DNA of 64,000 nucleotides from Tillandsia leiboldiana (GCA_029204045.2 CM055081.1:5115198-5179197); one strand, 5' to 3'. Shown: positions 35,336-48,140, counted from the stretch's first letter. The notes: generated by a model not told the origin, from the sequence alone. Translations and numbers: made by a program.

Positions 35336-35870
35336 CCTATTCAGATCCTTGGATCCCATAACCCACATCCACTCCATGGTCACCCTCGCCCAATCCGACT
35401 CTCCGTCTTTGAAAATCTCCCACTCCCGACCTCGCCGAAACTCTAGACCTGATCCTCGTCTTCCTTAGTCGCACGGGGAGCAACGCTCATTGTCAACCCC
35501 TACCCATCGCCACCACTGTCACCGCGACCGCCATCGTCGATCAGAATCCTCCACTTCTCCGCCTACTCCTCCTCCTCCTCCACCACCATCGTCGTCGTCA
35601 CCGTAGCTCATAGAACGTGAGCTCTTTCTCCATCTCTCTCTAAACTTTATTACATTCCCATATATACCTTAGATTTTAATCCCGAGTAGATTAATATTCT
35701 ATTTCGATTGCTGCTAATAGATTCTTATGCTCGGATTGAGAATGATTTTTTTTTTTTTGATATGTTGGTACGGGAGTTTTAAAACACATTATTTAAAATT
35801 TTTCTATATATTTTTTGTTTCCGTTTATATTATGATAAAAAAAATATAAAAATAAATATTTTGATAATAT
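35336..35870. other. CT-rich then AT-rich sequence, unassigned
   Basis: 35340-35640 is C/T-rich with (CTC)n and (CACCAT)n-like stretches resembling 5' leader DNA. The rest is AT-rich. No credible open frame. Confidence 0.4.
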
Positions 35871-35903
35871 CTACTCGCTGCATCGCGCGGATAATTACAC
35901 TAG
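35870..35903 (+). mobile_element. Candidate Helitron 3' terminus
   Basis: An imperfect GC-rich hairpin (CTCGC TGCAT CGCGCGG, 35874-35890) lies 10 bp before CTAG (35900-35903), followed by T within a TA-rich site. Helitrons end with a hairpin and CTRR and insert between A and T. The stem is weak and the 5' end was not located. Confidence 0.4.
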
Positions 35904-35908
35904 TATAT

Positions 35909-36156
35909 AATTGAGCTTCTATGCTTTTTAAAGGATCCTCTAGAATTGAACTCCTATGTTTTTATTAGTACTTGTTGGTTTTTGGCTATTGGATCAAAAG
36001 ATATTCGGTCAGGATGATAGTGAGTCTCCTAAGTTTAGTAGGTGATTGGTAGAATTGTATGATCTAAAAGATAAAATTAGTCAAAGTATTAAATTTAATG
36101 GTAAAAAATTTACAAACATCAAATACTTGATATTTTTACAAAAAAAATCATAGCTG

Positions 36157-36158
<2 letters not shown>
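35909..36158. mobile_element. Micron-like MITE copy
   Basis: Starts ATTGAGCTTCTATGCTTTTT and ends CATAGCTGGACTATATA, with the family core (CAGGATGATAGTGAG). It is bounded on the right by a long (TA)n. Confidence 0.6.

Positions 36159-36239
<81 letters not shown>
36159..36239. repeat. (TA)n microsatellite
   Basis: About 40 perfect TA units. Confidence 0.95.
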
Positions 36240-36243
<4 letters not shown>

Positions 36244-36341
36244 AAAATATTTATTACGTATGCAGTGAGAATAGACTAGATATTTTATTTTTACATTGTT
36301 TTCGAGGGTATATATCTGAATCAATGCTTAGTATACTATGA

Positions 36342-36530
36342 TTTAGACTAGGAAAATGCTACTTGTACATCCCATTTGGGGGTGTACATCGCACACCCCA
36401 CCCATCCAATGGGTGGGGTGTGGTGAGGGGTCACTTCACAATTTGTGAAGTGACCCCCCCACCCTTAGATGAGTGGGTGTAAGATGTACACCCCCTTTGG
36501 GGTGTACATGTAGCGTTACTCTTTAGACTA
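36342..36530. mobile_element. 171-bp multi-hairpin MITE with 9-bp target duplication (copy 2)
   Basis: Element 36351-36521, flanked by TTTAGACTA at 36342-36350 and 36522-36530. It has the same end sequences and hairpin chain as copy 1. Confidence 0.9.
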
Positions 36531-38776
36531 TTTAATTTTTAAAATATTTAAATTTTATAATTATTTTTACATTATTTATTCATGATCATAGTGGTCTAAA
36601 AAACTATTAAATTTGAAATTATTTGAATACTAGACAAGTAATACCGTAAATAATTATAATATTTGAAATTTAAATAGTACAAATAGTATAAGTTAAATTT
36701 AACAGCATTGATGGATTAATTCATATATCCCATCTCCGAGAATGACACAGGAGCTAGCATTTATTAGCTCTCAAATAAAACTCGTGACATAATTGGAAGG
36801 TTCTTATACATTCCATGGATTTACGCAAGCTTGAGCAAATAAATCATTAGAATCAAAATCTTAACATAAGTCCATTTTGGCACGTAATAGAAAATCCCCA
36901 AAACTCTCTGACCATTATAAACTTCTCTTTTAAATTCTAAAAAATATAAATATTTTTTTAAAAAAGTAAAGAAGAAACTCTATTGTGTGCTTGAAAAAAT
37001 ATATACACGATTGGTTTAAAAGAATCGACATCCTCCCTCATGACGAAAGATTAGATTGAATCGAGTCATATTTGAAATGGTGTGAGATTGATTGGACTAA
37101 GTCACAATCGAGACTTGTGAACGCGTTGTGTTGGTACGCTTTAAGTAAATTAATTATAAATTTTTAACCACTCGAATTTTTAAAATTAATGACTAGCGCC
37201 AACAATATTCCGACATATACATAATTGTCGAACAAAATAGTATTATTTTTAGTGATTGTTAAATTTTTTAAAAATAAACAAGAATTTTAAAAAAATCCAA
37301 TTAAAATAAATTAAATTTATATTTAGTGACCAAGTAAAGTTTTCGGCCAATTGAGCAACCAAGTTATAAAAAAAAAAGAAAAAAAAAAAGAGAAAGGGTA
37401 AAAGCATTCTTGTCTGAACTATTGTCATTTTGAATCAACTTTTTAATATTTTAAAATTTTAATTTTACTATTTAATTTTTAAATTTATTTGATTTTAATT
37501 GGTCCATCATTTTTTACTTTAAAATATAATCTAATTATTTACTTTAATAAATTTATAAGTAACTCACTTGAATTAAATAAATTAAAAAATTATATAATAA
37601 AATTAAAATATTAAAAAATTAAATATTTGATTTAAAATGATCTATGATTCAAATAAGTTCTATATATTTTTATCTAAATTGTAGTTAGCTAATTCATGAA
37701 TTATTCATGAATTATCGAAAATTCGAGTTAAACGTCCGTATGCGAATTTTTAAAATTTTTAGAATAATTTTAAGAATTCACGAATAATTCGACGGACACG
37801 ATTTATTCGGTAAAAGACTCAGTCAAAATTTTCAATAAAATTTTTGTGTCTTTAATTTTTCTCGTTCTTCCGCCCTAAAAAAAAATATCTTCTACTCAAA
37901 AAATTTTCTGTCCTGCCATTTACTTTAGTTTATAATTTTCTATTTTTATATTTTATTTATATTAGTAGTATAAATCTAAAGAAACAAAGTTTAATTTAAT
38001 AACTGAATCTTTAATCTCAAAATTTTAATTGATGAACGTATAATTTTCGTATAAATTATATATCTAAATAATTAACGAATCATATGTATTTTTTAAACAA
38101 ATTTAGATATTAAAATACAAATTTTATTTAGATTATAGTTGTCCCAAATTTTTTGCTGAATCCAAAATAGCTAACTATAATCCGAGCAAAGAGTAAAGAA
38201 ACACACTCATCATTAATTTGATCTTGGAATGTAGTCGTGTTGCATAATGTTACTCTTTATGCGTGCGCCCGCACGGGGGATGAGTCCCGTTTACCGAGAC
38301 AAGCCAAAGTGGTGAAAAGATAGGGGCTTTGTCGTAGGACAGTTGGAAGAAACCGACGTGCGCCCGCCCACCACCCCAGGTACGGTCCCCATAACACCCA
38401 ACACCGACCTGCCACCAATCAAATCTCACCACGTAGGCACCCCCATGGTCCCAGGGTACCTGCTTAAACTAATGCTGTCCATACACCCTATTTAGAGGGT
38501 ATAATATACATCTTACTTAGTTTAGGATAAAAAAAAAATTCACTCATTATTTCAAAATAATTAATAAAATTTATTTTATTTTAAAATAAATAAAATATAA
38601 AATATATATACAAAAAGCATTTAGCCGAAGATTTGTCGTGTTCAGTGGTCGCGCCACCTTTTGTTGAAGAGGTGTTGAAGGAAAATGTTTTTTGAAATAG
38701 CCCCTCAACTTAATTTTTATTATTTTTTTTAAATGAGTATATTGTAAATTTTATTGTTATTAATATTATTGTTTAA
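36531..38776. other. AT-rich intergenic DNA upstream of the NHX gene
   Basis: Holds a third copy of the 7.3-kb dispersed repeat (about 37010-37215) and a possible TIR pair (TTGTAGTTAGCTA near 37680 and TAGCTAACTATAA near 38168). A GC-richer patch lies at 38240-38465. No gene is recognised. Confidence 0.5.
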
Positions 38777-38965
38777 TAAATAATAGGAAAATGCTACTTG
38801 TACACCCGTAAGGGGTATACATCTCACACCCTCACCCATCTAAGGATGGGGGTGTGATGAGGGGTCACTTGATGTGACCCGTAAAAAACATCGCCACCAT
38901 TAAAGAGATGGAGATGTAGGATGTACACCCTTCGGAGTGTACATGTAGCAATCCTCTAAATAATA
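38777..38965. mobile_element. 171-bp multi-hairpin MITE with 9-bp target duplication (copy 3)
   Basis: Element 38786-38956, flanked by TAAATAATA at 38777-38785 and 38957-38965. It belongs to a second subfamily with a shorter central hairpin (GGTCACTTGATGTGACC). It lies about 540 bp upstream of the NHX start codon. Confidence 0.9.
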
Positions 38966-39039
38966 ACTCAAATTAAAATAAATAAAAAAAATGTAAACTA
39001 GGGGTCCATTTCGAAATACAGTAAGTTAAGGAGGCTCTG

Positions 39040-39119
39040 TGAAATTTTACCAAGCTCGAATATATATATGGAAAATGCTCTATTATTATTATTATTATTC
39101 GAGCGATACCGCGAAACAC

Positions 39120-39168
<49 letters not shown>

Positions 39169-39498
39169 ATTGGAGGAGGAAGAGGAGGAGGAGACGAAGC
39201 TCGAAAAGGATTCAGTTCCATTGCTGCGAACGGATTCGATCCCAAATTCCCCTTCGAATCCTCTCCTAAACCCTAGTTTTCGCGTTCGTTTCGCACAAAT
39301 CTAAGCGGTGAAACCCCGCTCCCTCTTCCTCCATTTTCTCCAGCGTTTTCTCGTGATTTATCGTCTTTTCCCCAATTTGTGGTGATATTTTGATGGGATT
39401 GGACTCCTCGGAACCGTAGGTGATCGCGTTAGGGTTTAATTCAGCTCAATTTCGCATTTCTTGGGGAAAATTGTGAGTTGGGGGAGGGAGATTGAGCC
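39040..39498 (+). promoter_or_regulatory. NHX promoter-proximal region and 5' UTR
   Basis: A TATA-like AATATATATATGG lies near 39058. An (ATT)n run (about 39082-39099) and a perfect (GA)n run (about 39123-39166) follow, as is common in plant 5' leaders. The transcription start and any leader intron cannot be fixed from sequence. Confidence 0.45.
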
Positions 39499-42400
39499 AT
39501 GGGCTTCGATGTGGGAGCTCACCTGGTGCGATTAGGGATCGTTTCGTCGACGTCGGATCACGCGTCGGTGGTGTCGATCAACATCTTCGTCGCGCTCCTC
39601 TGCTCGTGCATCGTGATCGGCCACCTCCTCGAGGAGAACCGATGGATGAACGAGTCGATCACCGCGCTCATCATCGTGAGTTTTTTTTCCCTTTTTTTCC
39701 CTCTACTGTAGTGATAAAAATCGGATTTTTGGTATTTATTTTGTAAGTTGGATTCAACATGGTGGTAATTAGATCCAATTGGTAACAGGGGTTGTGCACT
39801 GGGGTGGTGATTTTGCTCACAACCAAGGGGAAGAGCTCGCATCTTCTCGTATTCAGCGAGGATCTCTTCTTTATTTACCTTCTCCCGCCGATCATATTCA
39901 ATGCGGGGTGAGTTTTCTTCGCTCTTTTGGTGTCTAAAAGTTCCCATCTTTATAGTTGGTTCCCTTTTTTTAGGTCTTTTATGGCTATAATATTGTTAAA
40001 TGCATCTAGGGCCTTTGTTTCACTCTAGAGATTCTGAGTTGGAATCATCCCCTTTCTTTAAAAATTTGATATGAAAAGCAAAATTTTTAAACTTGAGCTT
40101 GAGTTAATGTAGTTGGTAATATTTGGAAGGAGGTGATAGCTATCTATTAGGTAGCTCTCTTTGCTTTTGTTTATTCCCACTCCTCGAAAGCGGTTTATCA
40201 TGGGCTAACTTCTTTTTCGATGTGATTCAGAACCTTTGATAACAAATTAATTAAAAAAAAAAGGTTATGAAAAATTCTCCGACGAAGAGTATGGTTTTGC
40301 TCATCCAAGCCTTCGTGATAAAAGGGTATAAAAAGTATACGAGATTCGAGAGTCCAGGACCATTCGGCATATTGAGTTGTTTCCTTCCCAGTTAAGGATA
40401 AGTATGCGCACATAACAACGAAAAGTTCTTTTGTTTAGGGATATTGCCGCAGTTTCTCGGTGGTTCGAAACTGGAGGTGGTTGAAGAGAAAAGAACAAAA
40501 TTATCCACTTTCATAAGTTTCTAAAAAAATGAAGAGGACAAGAACCTTAAAATGGTATGGATACATCCAAGGAATGCAAACTACATATAGTCAAGTGATA
40601 TAATAGAGAAATAGTTTGGTAGTGAGCATGCATTTTTCTACTCAACAAAAAGATTATGTTTAGAAACTGCTGTTTGCGGGGGCGCATTAGCAATGGTGTC
40701 GCTTTCATCCTGACATATAGGGACAACTTTAAAGCTTGAAAGAATGACTTTTTTTTTGGGGGGGTAGTAAAAATGTAGAAACTCCATTAGTTTACTAGAA
40801 CATGGATGAGAATAATTTTGATCTTATCATATGTATCACATAAGTAGAAGAGTATTTGATCTTTCAGCACGAGGTAATGCATTATCTCTTGGAAACCTCC
40901 TTTCTTAATACTGTTTGTAATGCTTTACTTGCAATAAATTACATGTACAAATCCTATGGTAATCAACCATTTCTATAGAAGTTGCTTAATGTTTGGCTAT
41001 CCAAGAGCAAAGTTCTTCCATTCAATGGCTAGCCGTTCATTGTTGGATTGTAATTAATTTCACAATTTTCTTTGATCCCAGCTTTCAAGTAAAGAAGAAG
41101 CAATTCTTCCGCAATTTCATGACAATAACACTGTTTGGAGCTGTTGGAACAATGATATCCTTTTTCGTTATATCTCTTGGTAAGTTACATATTTTTGCAA
41201 CATCATGCTCAAGCCAATATGAATCGTGAATACTAGAATGAATTTTTAGGTGTATAATTACAATCTCATCACAGTCAAAAAATAATAATAACAATTGCAA
41301 TTTCATTATTAGCTTAAGCCAGCAAATTATTTTCTAACTGAAATGTTCTTTACCCAACTGCGGTGGTTTCCTAGTTTCAGATGCATTAGGTAACACTCTT
41401 TTCAGGAATATTAATGTAAAAATCCTGAAAATCTGCACTCCTGCTTAAAGATACCAGAGTAGGGTAGAAGTTCCAAATTTTTTGGAGCCTAAGAAAGGCA
41501 TTTGGCTCTGTTTAAAAATGGCCTCAATCATGGATATTGAATTTCCTGAAAAGAAAAATATAATGAAATGCTAAAATGTGTATAGTAAGGAAAAGAGTTA
41601 TGAAGAGTAAAAAAGGGTAAATGGTAGGACCGTGTTGACTGATTTTTAAAAATCTTTCAACAGGGAAACCGACGCAAGGAGTTATCCAACAGGAGTGAAA
41701 ATAGGCTGGTTTTGTCTAGGTTACCTGATGATTAAATTATATGTTGGGAATCGGCCCGAAACAAAGTGTTCGAAGCCTTCAACAAAACTCAAGTTCAGGA
41801 CTCAATTCTTTTATCAATGCTGATGACTAGGGTATGAAATTGTAGCATCTCCATATTTGTTGAAACCAGCCTAAATGATGGATAGGTCTATAGGACCATT
41901 CCAAGGTATTCAAAACCAACTTGGAGCCAAATATTATTTATGCGTATGAGATGGTTTGGAAGCTCTTATGCTTTGCTGGGTTTAGAAGTTAGTTGAGTTG
42001 AGTCAACAGTAAATAAACTTTGTATATCTATGCAAGCTAATACATTGTCAGAGTTGCTGCTCTTTCGGCCAACATATTGCATGATTCAAACTAAAGGATC
42101 TAGAAAGCCACATAAATCTTTTAGCATTTATACTGTTGCTTGCATGGTTATTGACAATATTGCCCTCTTAGTGTTTACTGCCCATTTCAACTTGCCTGAC
42201 AATCATCCTAAATTACAGGGGCCATTGGAATATTTAAAAAAATGGATATTGGTTCCTTAGATATTGGGGACTTTCTTGGTAAGCACTTTTCCAGAACCAC
42301 ATCATTTCTCCACCACTTCTTTTTTATCCAAATAAATTGCACCTTGTTTTAGCTATCTTTAAATTTAGGTCTTAATATCTGTTTGCATTGTATGTTTGCA

Positions 42401-45400
42401 GCAATTGGAGCAATCTTTTCTGCAACAGATTCTGTTTGTACGTTGCAGGTTCGTAAGTGCTTCATGAACTTCTCTTTTATGTCATTCTAAACTTGATCAC
42501 ACTCCTCATCTTTTCTTGTAAATTCCAAAATAGGTTCTTAATCAGGACGAGACACCTTTTCTTTATAGCTTGGTCTTTGGTGAAGGCGTTGTTAATGACG
42601 CCACGTCAGTTGTGCTTTTTAATGCACTCCAGGACTTCGATATTAATCATGTTGATGCAATCATCTTGTTGAAGTTTGTGGGCAACTTCATTTATTTATT
42701 TATCACAAGTACACTTCTCGGAGTGTTTGTAAGTTTATTTACTGATATCACGAAGTCTCGTTTTTCTACTTTTTTTTCTCTAATATATGAACTAATGCTC
42801 TATTCTTTTCTATCTTTTTTATTCCTATCATCTACAGGCTGGATTGCTTAGTGCATACATGATTAAGAAATTGTATATGGGAAGGTTTGTTAAAGAAAAA
42901 ACTTAACCTTTATCCAATTTATATGATACATCTTTTACTTGTAGAAAGCTTTTCTTCCCATTTGGTTTGAAATAATTGCAAAGCTCTAGTGCTAATTTAT
43001 GTTTTTTTTAGTTGTTTTATCTTAACTTATCCTTTTCTTAAAAAATTTTAATGAGATTTAATTACGAAAGTTCTTATCTAATTAATATTTCGCAGTTAGG
43101 TTATGGTTGAAGGATCTGTAGAATTAAATACTCAATTAGTAATTATTCAATTTCAGGCATTCGACAGACCGTGAAGTTGCACTTATGATTCTTATGGCTT
43201 ACCTCTCATATATGCTGGCTGAAGTAAGATTTATTTCTAATTACGTTTATAAGTTTAAAGGATATTACTTTTCTATCGTAGTTTTACATGTTCTAGCGTC
43301 ATTGATTTTTATTTTTTATTTATTTACTTGTTTATTTATTATTTTACAGCTGTTAGATTTGAGCGGCATTCTTACAGTATTCTTTTGTGGTATTGTTATG
43401 TCGCATTACACTTGGCACAATGTGACGGATAGCTCAAGAATCACTACCAAGTATGTTATTTTTATTTGAAGGGTTGTTAAAACCATCTCATTTTAAAATC
43501 AATTTGTCATAGTAAACATAGTGATAATGCTAATCTTGGTTGCCCTATTTGACTTTGCTTTTTTGCAGGCATGTTTTTGCAACCATGTCATTTATAGCTG
43601 AGACCTTTCTCTTCCTTTATGTTGGGATGGATGCATTAGACATCGAAAAGTGGAAATTTGCGAGTGACAGGTAAATGTCAAGATTTTATCTGGGTGGTTA
43701 ATTATTTGTCCCTCACAAGAGTGAGTTCTTTTTTAACAGTTTCAAGATTCTTTGAGTGTTGGTATGTTAACTCAGGACTAGAAAAAATATATTATGGATA
43801 ACTGAAATAGCTTAGCTTAGACTAAAAAAAAAAAGGTCATAGCCTGAAATTATGGTTGATCTTGTATTACAGAATCGATGGCTTATTACTTCATTTATGC
43901 TTTGGTGCATTTCAAGTATTACCTCTTGAATGTTTTATTACAAGTGGGATACTTTTGAGAGCCTTTCATAAAAATTCTTTATTTGGTGATATGGGAACAG
44001 ATCCAAGAATCGTCCACCATTCTTTTGGTTAATCTCATTTTTGAAAGCTCTTCACTTTACAATCACATGACTCATCCGTTAAGTATAATATGCATTTGAG
44101 CACTTTATGGAATGAATGTTGCAATTTGCACAGCCATTTATGTATTTTGGTCTAGGAAAATTTACAACTAAATTCATATAATTGTTTTCCGTTTCGTTAA
44201 ATCGCTCTCTAGTCTCTCCTCTCTTTCTTCTCTCCCATTTAATAGAATCTAATGTTTTGTATACATCTCATATATTCTTTTTTTTTCCTTTGCAGCCCCG
44301 GAAAGTCAATTGGTGTGAGCTCAATTTTGCTGGGCTTGGTTTTGGTTGGAAGGGCGGCTTTTGTTTTCCCACTCTCCTTTCTGTCCAACTTAACCAAAAG
44401 ATCTCCTGAAGATAAAATCAACTTTAGGAAGCAAGTGGGTGTTCGGTTCGTAATTTTTATTTTCTCTCAAAATTGCTTTTATCAAAATCTCTAATGCAAT
44501 TTGTTTGACAGGTTATAATATGGTGGGCCGGCCTTATGAGAGGTGCGGTGTCAATTGCGCTTGCTTACAATAAGGTTAGTTTGAGATTCATTCTAAATAC
44601 TAATGTTTTTACTAATCATGGTGCCACTCTTTTCCCTTGTCATCATTATGCGCACTCATACAGTGAGCCAGGTGGTGGTGATCTTTTGGGTTTAGAATCT
44701 ACTACTTTTGATACATACAGATACCATTAGTGATATTAATTTTGAAAATATCACGTGGACCCCAAAGGCAAACACCTTTTCTTTTGCCATTATAAATGAA
44801 ATATAGTACTAATTCATTGAGTTGCGTATACTTGTAAAGAGTTCTGAAGCCTTAATGAAGGAAAAAAGAAGATAAAGAGAGGAAATTGTAGAAGATAATG
44901 GGTTTCTTGGCGAGGAAAACCATCTAAATACATTCATCTCTTTGAAAATCCATGCTACACAATGACTGCTTCTACCCCCAAAATTAGAGACATCTATGGG
45001 AAGCAGCAACATGACTACTGGGAGTATCCTAGTTAGCTTAGGATAATGACAAGTCATCTACATATCCAAAACTCGTGATACTCTTTATCTAAAGCAAATC
45101 ACAGTTTGATGAATATGAAAGTCAAGCGCATTCATCATCACTACTTATCTTCCTGGAAACTTACAGATCGTGTAGATAACATGAAGAAACTGCGTTATCG
45201 CTGATATAGATCTGGAGTTATTTTCTCAGTTCAGAAATTGAAAGATGTCCAAGCAAACAATTTGAAAGACCTTTTTTTTTATTTTTTATTTTTTAACTGG
45301 GAAATTTGTTATATTTGGGGCTCTTATTCTTCAGCAGGTGCTCTTTTATGGGCTTCTTTCTCATTGCATTTTCTTGACTTATCATTCCTCATTCAGTAAA

Positions 45401-46368
45401 ACCTAATCATTTTCTTCTTTTCATAATTGACATGCTGGTTTACACTTGCAGTTTACGAGATCCGGGCATACGCAATTGCGTGGCAATGCTATCATGATCA
45501 CTAGTACGATCACAGTTGTTCTTTTTAGCATGGTGGTAAGATTTCTCATACCAGCAGATATTTCTTAGCAGTGAATATATGATTTGTTAACTTTGTTTTT
45601 TGTTGAAAGGTTGCGGAACACGCTTTTTTTTTTTTTTTTTTTTTTTTCTGTAAACACTAACATTGAAGTCATATTTGTTGTGCTGGCCTTTAGCATGTAG
45701 CTAATGTAACAAAAAAAAGGAAGAAGAAGAAAGATTTCAAACTATTTAATCACTTAAAATGTTTGGAAATTTTGCATTGATACCCCTCTAAAGATCTATA
45801 CATTCATAGATGCCCTCTGTAAGTTGACATCATAAATCCATTGTTTGTGTGAGAAATACACTCAATTATTTCAAATACCCTTATAAATATTAATGTTAAT
45901 GTTCCTGCAAAAGTGCTTCTTAAATTCATTAGTTCCCTTTAGAAGAGAGCACCTTTGTAATAAATTCTATTTACATCTAGCATGCATATGTGATTTTGCG
46001 GCAAATTTGTAATTATCCTAACAATTTTAGTGCTGCCTTAGGTGTTTGGATTGATGACAAAGCCTCTGATAAGGCTTCTTTTGCCTGCCTCTTCGCGGAA
46101 CTGCGTGACCTCCGAGCCCTCAACACCAAAGTCCCTCCTCTCCCCTCTCCTCGGCGCTGTGCAGGGTGGTTCGGAAGTCGAAACCGGCGGACATTCCATA
46201 ACCCGGCCTACCAGCCTGCGAATGCTCCTCACCAAGCCGAGTCGCACCGTCCACTACTACTGGCGCAAGTTCGACAACGCGTTCATGCGGCCAGTATTCG
46301 GTGGACGGGGTTTCGTTCAGTATGTGCCAGGTTCACCCCCCGAAGACACCCTTAACGGGTGGCGATAA
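39499..46368 (+). CDS. NHX: Vacuolar (class I) Na+(K+)/H+ antiporter, NHX family, 14 exons
   Basis: Exons: 39499-39675, 39789-39907, 41082-41179, 42219-42278, 42402-42448, 42534-42728, 42838-42884, 43157-43223, 43350-43450, 43569-43670, 44296-44434, 44512-44574, 45452-45535, 46042-46368. All introns are GT..AG and the joined frame gives 541 residues, the usual size for plant class I NHX. The protein swaps cytosolic Na+ or K+ for vacuolar H+ at the tonoplast, serving ion storage, vacuolar pH and salt tolerance. Visible marks: the amiloride-site motif LFFIYLLPPI (residues 85-94), ATDSV, the exchanger active-site region GEGVVNDAT (about 183-191, with the paired Asn-Asp), many hydrophobic helices, and a hydrophilic C-terminal tail in the last exon of the kind that binds calmodulin-like regulators. 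I see no break. NHX1/NHX2-type is likely; the exact paralogue is not resolved. Confidence 0.95.
39908..41081 (+). other. NHX intron 2 (1174 bp) with unassigned insert-like block
   Basis: Ordinary T-rich intron, except that about 40190-40510 is more balanced in composition and carries overlapping minus-strand frames of 71 and 65 codons. It may be an inserted fragment, perhaps organellar, but I cannot assign it. Intron 3 (41180-42218) and intron 12 (44575-45451) show nothing recognisable. Confidence 0.35.
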
Positions 46369-46640
46369 GCCAAAGGTGAAACCCAAAAGAAAAGAACAAA
46401 AACAAAAAGAAGAGTACGGAAAGAAAACAAAATTCGGTTTTCTTAGATTCGGTTGCGGCTGCTTCTAAGAGTGTTTAGGTAGTGGCTTCTGTTGTAGTAC
46501 TAGTTGTGGTTGGATTGTTGTTGTATCTTTTACCTCTGGTTATGTAAATTATTTTTTTCTTTGTGCGTGAGCTTCTTGAGTGATCTTACATATCTGTAAA
46601 TTTTTTGTAGCATTTAGTGCCAGATTTTTTTCTCAATTAT
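46369..46640 (+). other. NHX 3' UTR (approximate)
   Basis: T-rich sequence after the stop codon, with TTATGTAAATTATTTTT and TTTTGTAGC motifs typical of plant 3' ends. No AATAAA is visible, so the cleavage site is uncertain. Confidence 0.4.
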
Positions 46641-47336
46641 CATCTGTAGCTTGTATGTCTTAGGGGCTTTACTGTTGGATCTGTAATCTTTCTCAGAATA
46701 TATCAAGCTCGAAATCACAGTTCAATGAGAGGAAATTTTTGGGCCCCTTCGGTGTGTGGTGTTTTATTTAGTTTTGATTCAGGAAATGTGCATATGGATC
46801 CTTGAGGTGGTGTTGATATGTTGTTGTAACTTTTATTGGTTACCATATTTTGTTGAACATCAACATCGGGAAAATGTAAAGAAGCCCCTTGAACTTCAGC
46901 TATTTTGTAAACATACTCTTAAAACTTTCAATTTTGATAATTAGACCCCTAAAACTTGATCAAATAGTTCAATAGACTTAACTCCTCAATGGCCGCTACT
47001 AATTATGTAGTCATTGTGGTCATATATTTTGCATACAAACTTGTAAAGTTTCAAAATACAACGAAATTTTTTTCTTGTATTCTAGCACAAAAGAAGAAGT
47101 TAGCAAAAAACAAATGTAGATTCATCCTATTCTTCTTTACTTACCCCTATTTCCCACAAGTGGTAGAGAAAAAACAATATTTTCTTATAATTTGAAGCAT
47201 CATAAGATTATGTATAAGAGATACAGCTAAAACTGTTGTGTAATCAGTAATTTCAATTGAAGAGAGGGTAGCCAAAATTAGAAGTTTAGGCACCTGATGG
47301 CAAAGTTTAGGTCTTTGTAATTTTTTTTCCAAAACA

Positions 47337-47338
<2 letters not shown>
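46641..47338. other. AT-rich 3' flank of NHX
   Basis: 46870-47330 may hold a diverged MITE: AAATGTAAAGAAGCCCCTTG near 46872 faces an inverted-looking CAAAGTTTAGGTCTTTGTAA near 47300. No gene. Confidence 0.4.

Positions 47339-47422
<84 letters not shown>
47339..47422. repeat. (TA)n(GA)n compound microsatellite
   Basis: TA run followed by GA run; start of the Micron-like cluster. Confidence 0.95.
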
Positions 47423-47427
<5 letters not shown>

Positions 47428-47660
47428 TGGAATACTATCGATAGCACTAAGCCATTGGTGCTATCAAGTTTTTAGCCATTGGATTAAAGGATGTGTGGAT
47501 AAGATGATAGTGGTCCCTTGGGTTTACTAGGTGGTTGGTTGAATAGTAAAAATTTTAGGGGACTACTATAATTCCAACCGCATATTTTTTAATCCAATGG
47601 TTGAAAACTTGATAGCACCAATTGTTTGGTGCTATCGCTAGTATTTTAGCCGGACTCTAT
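47423..47660. mobile_element. Micron-like MITE copy
   Basis: Left end GGTTGGAATACTATCGATAGC and right end GCTATCGCTAGTATTTTAGCC are inverted. Each end also holds its own hairpin (TAGCACCAA..TTGGTGCTA). The core resembles the other copies. Confidence 0.7.
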
Positions 47661-47674
47661 ATATATATATATAG

Positions 47675-48140
47675 CAACTGATTTGTTTTTGATGATAGAG
47701 CCTTTCAATCGATGATCGACATCGTTGAATATGATCTAGACCACTAGAACTATCTAGAAATCAAATTTCAAATCTTTTCGACATCATTAGTCTAATGATC
47801 AAAAGGTTGCAAAATTTGTAATTTTAATGGTAGATATGAAACGTTTGATCGGTTAACGGTGTAAAGAAATCTAAATCAATTAAATTTTGGTTAGAAAATT
47901 TTTTAACTATTTAAAACAAAATCTATACTCTCGATCTTGATTACAAAACTCTTATCATCACTTTTTGAAAGATATTCATTTTCAACCGTTCATTTTTGTG
48001 TTCACTTGATGGACAAGAAAAGAATATCGAAAAAATATGAAATTTGATTTCCAGATAGTTCCAGTGGTCTAGATCATATTCAACGGTACTGATTATCGAT
48101 TCGGAGGCTCCATCGTCGAAAATAAATCGGTAGTAATGCA
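47675..48140. mobile_element. Foldback element with about 95-bp inverted arms
   Basis: The left arm (47675-47770) and right arm (48043-48138) are inverted and about 80% alike, sharing GTTGAATATGATCTAGACCA and GAAATCAAATTTC. The interior is AT-rich and noncoding. It sits between Micron-like sequence and a (CA)n(CT)n(TA)n tract. The superfamily is not assigned. Confidence 0.6.

Noticed and set aside
44182..44409. 75-codon frame across the NHX intron 10 to exon 11 border
   Set aside because: It reads the exon in the wrong frame; the true NHX frame is fixed by splice sites and homology.
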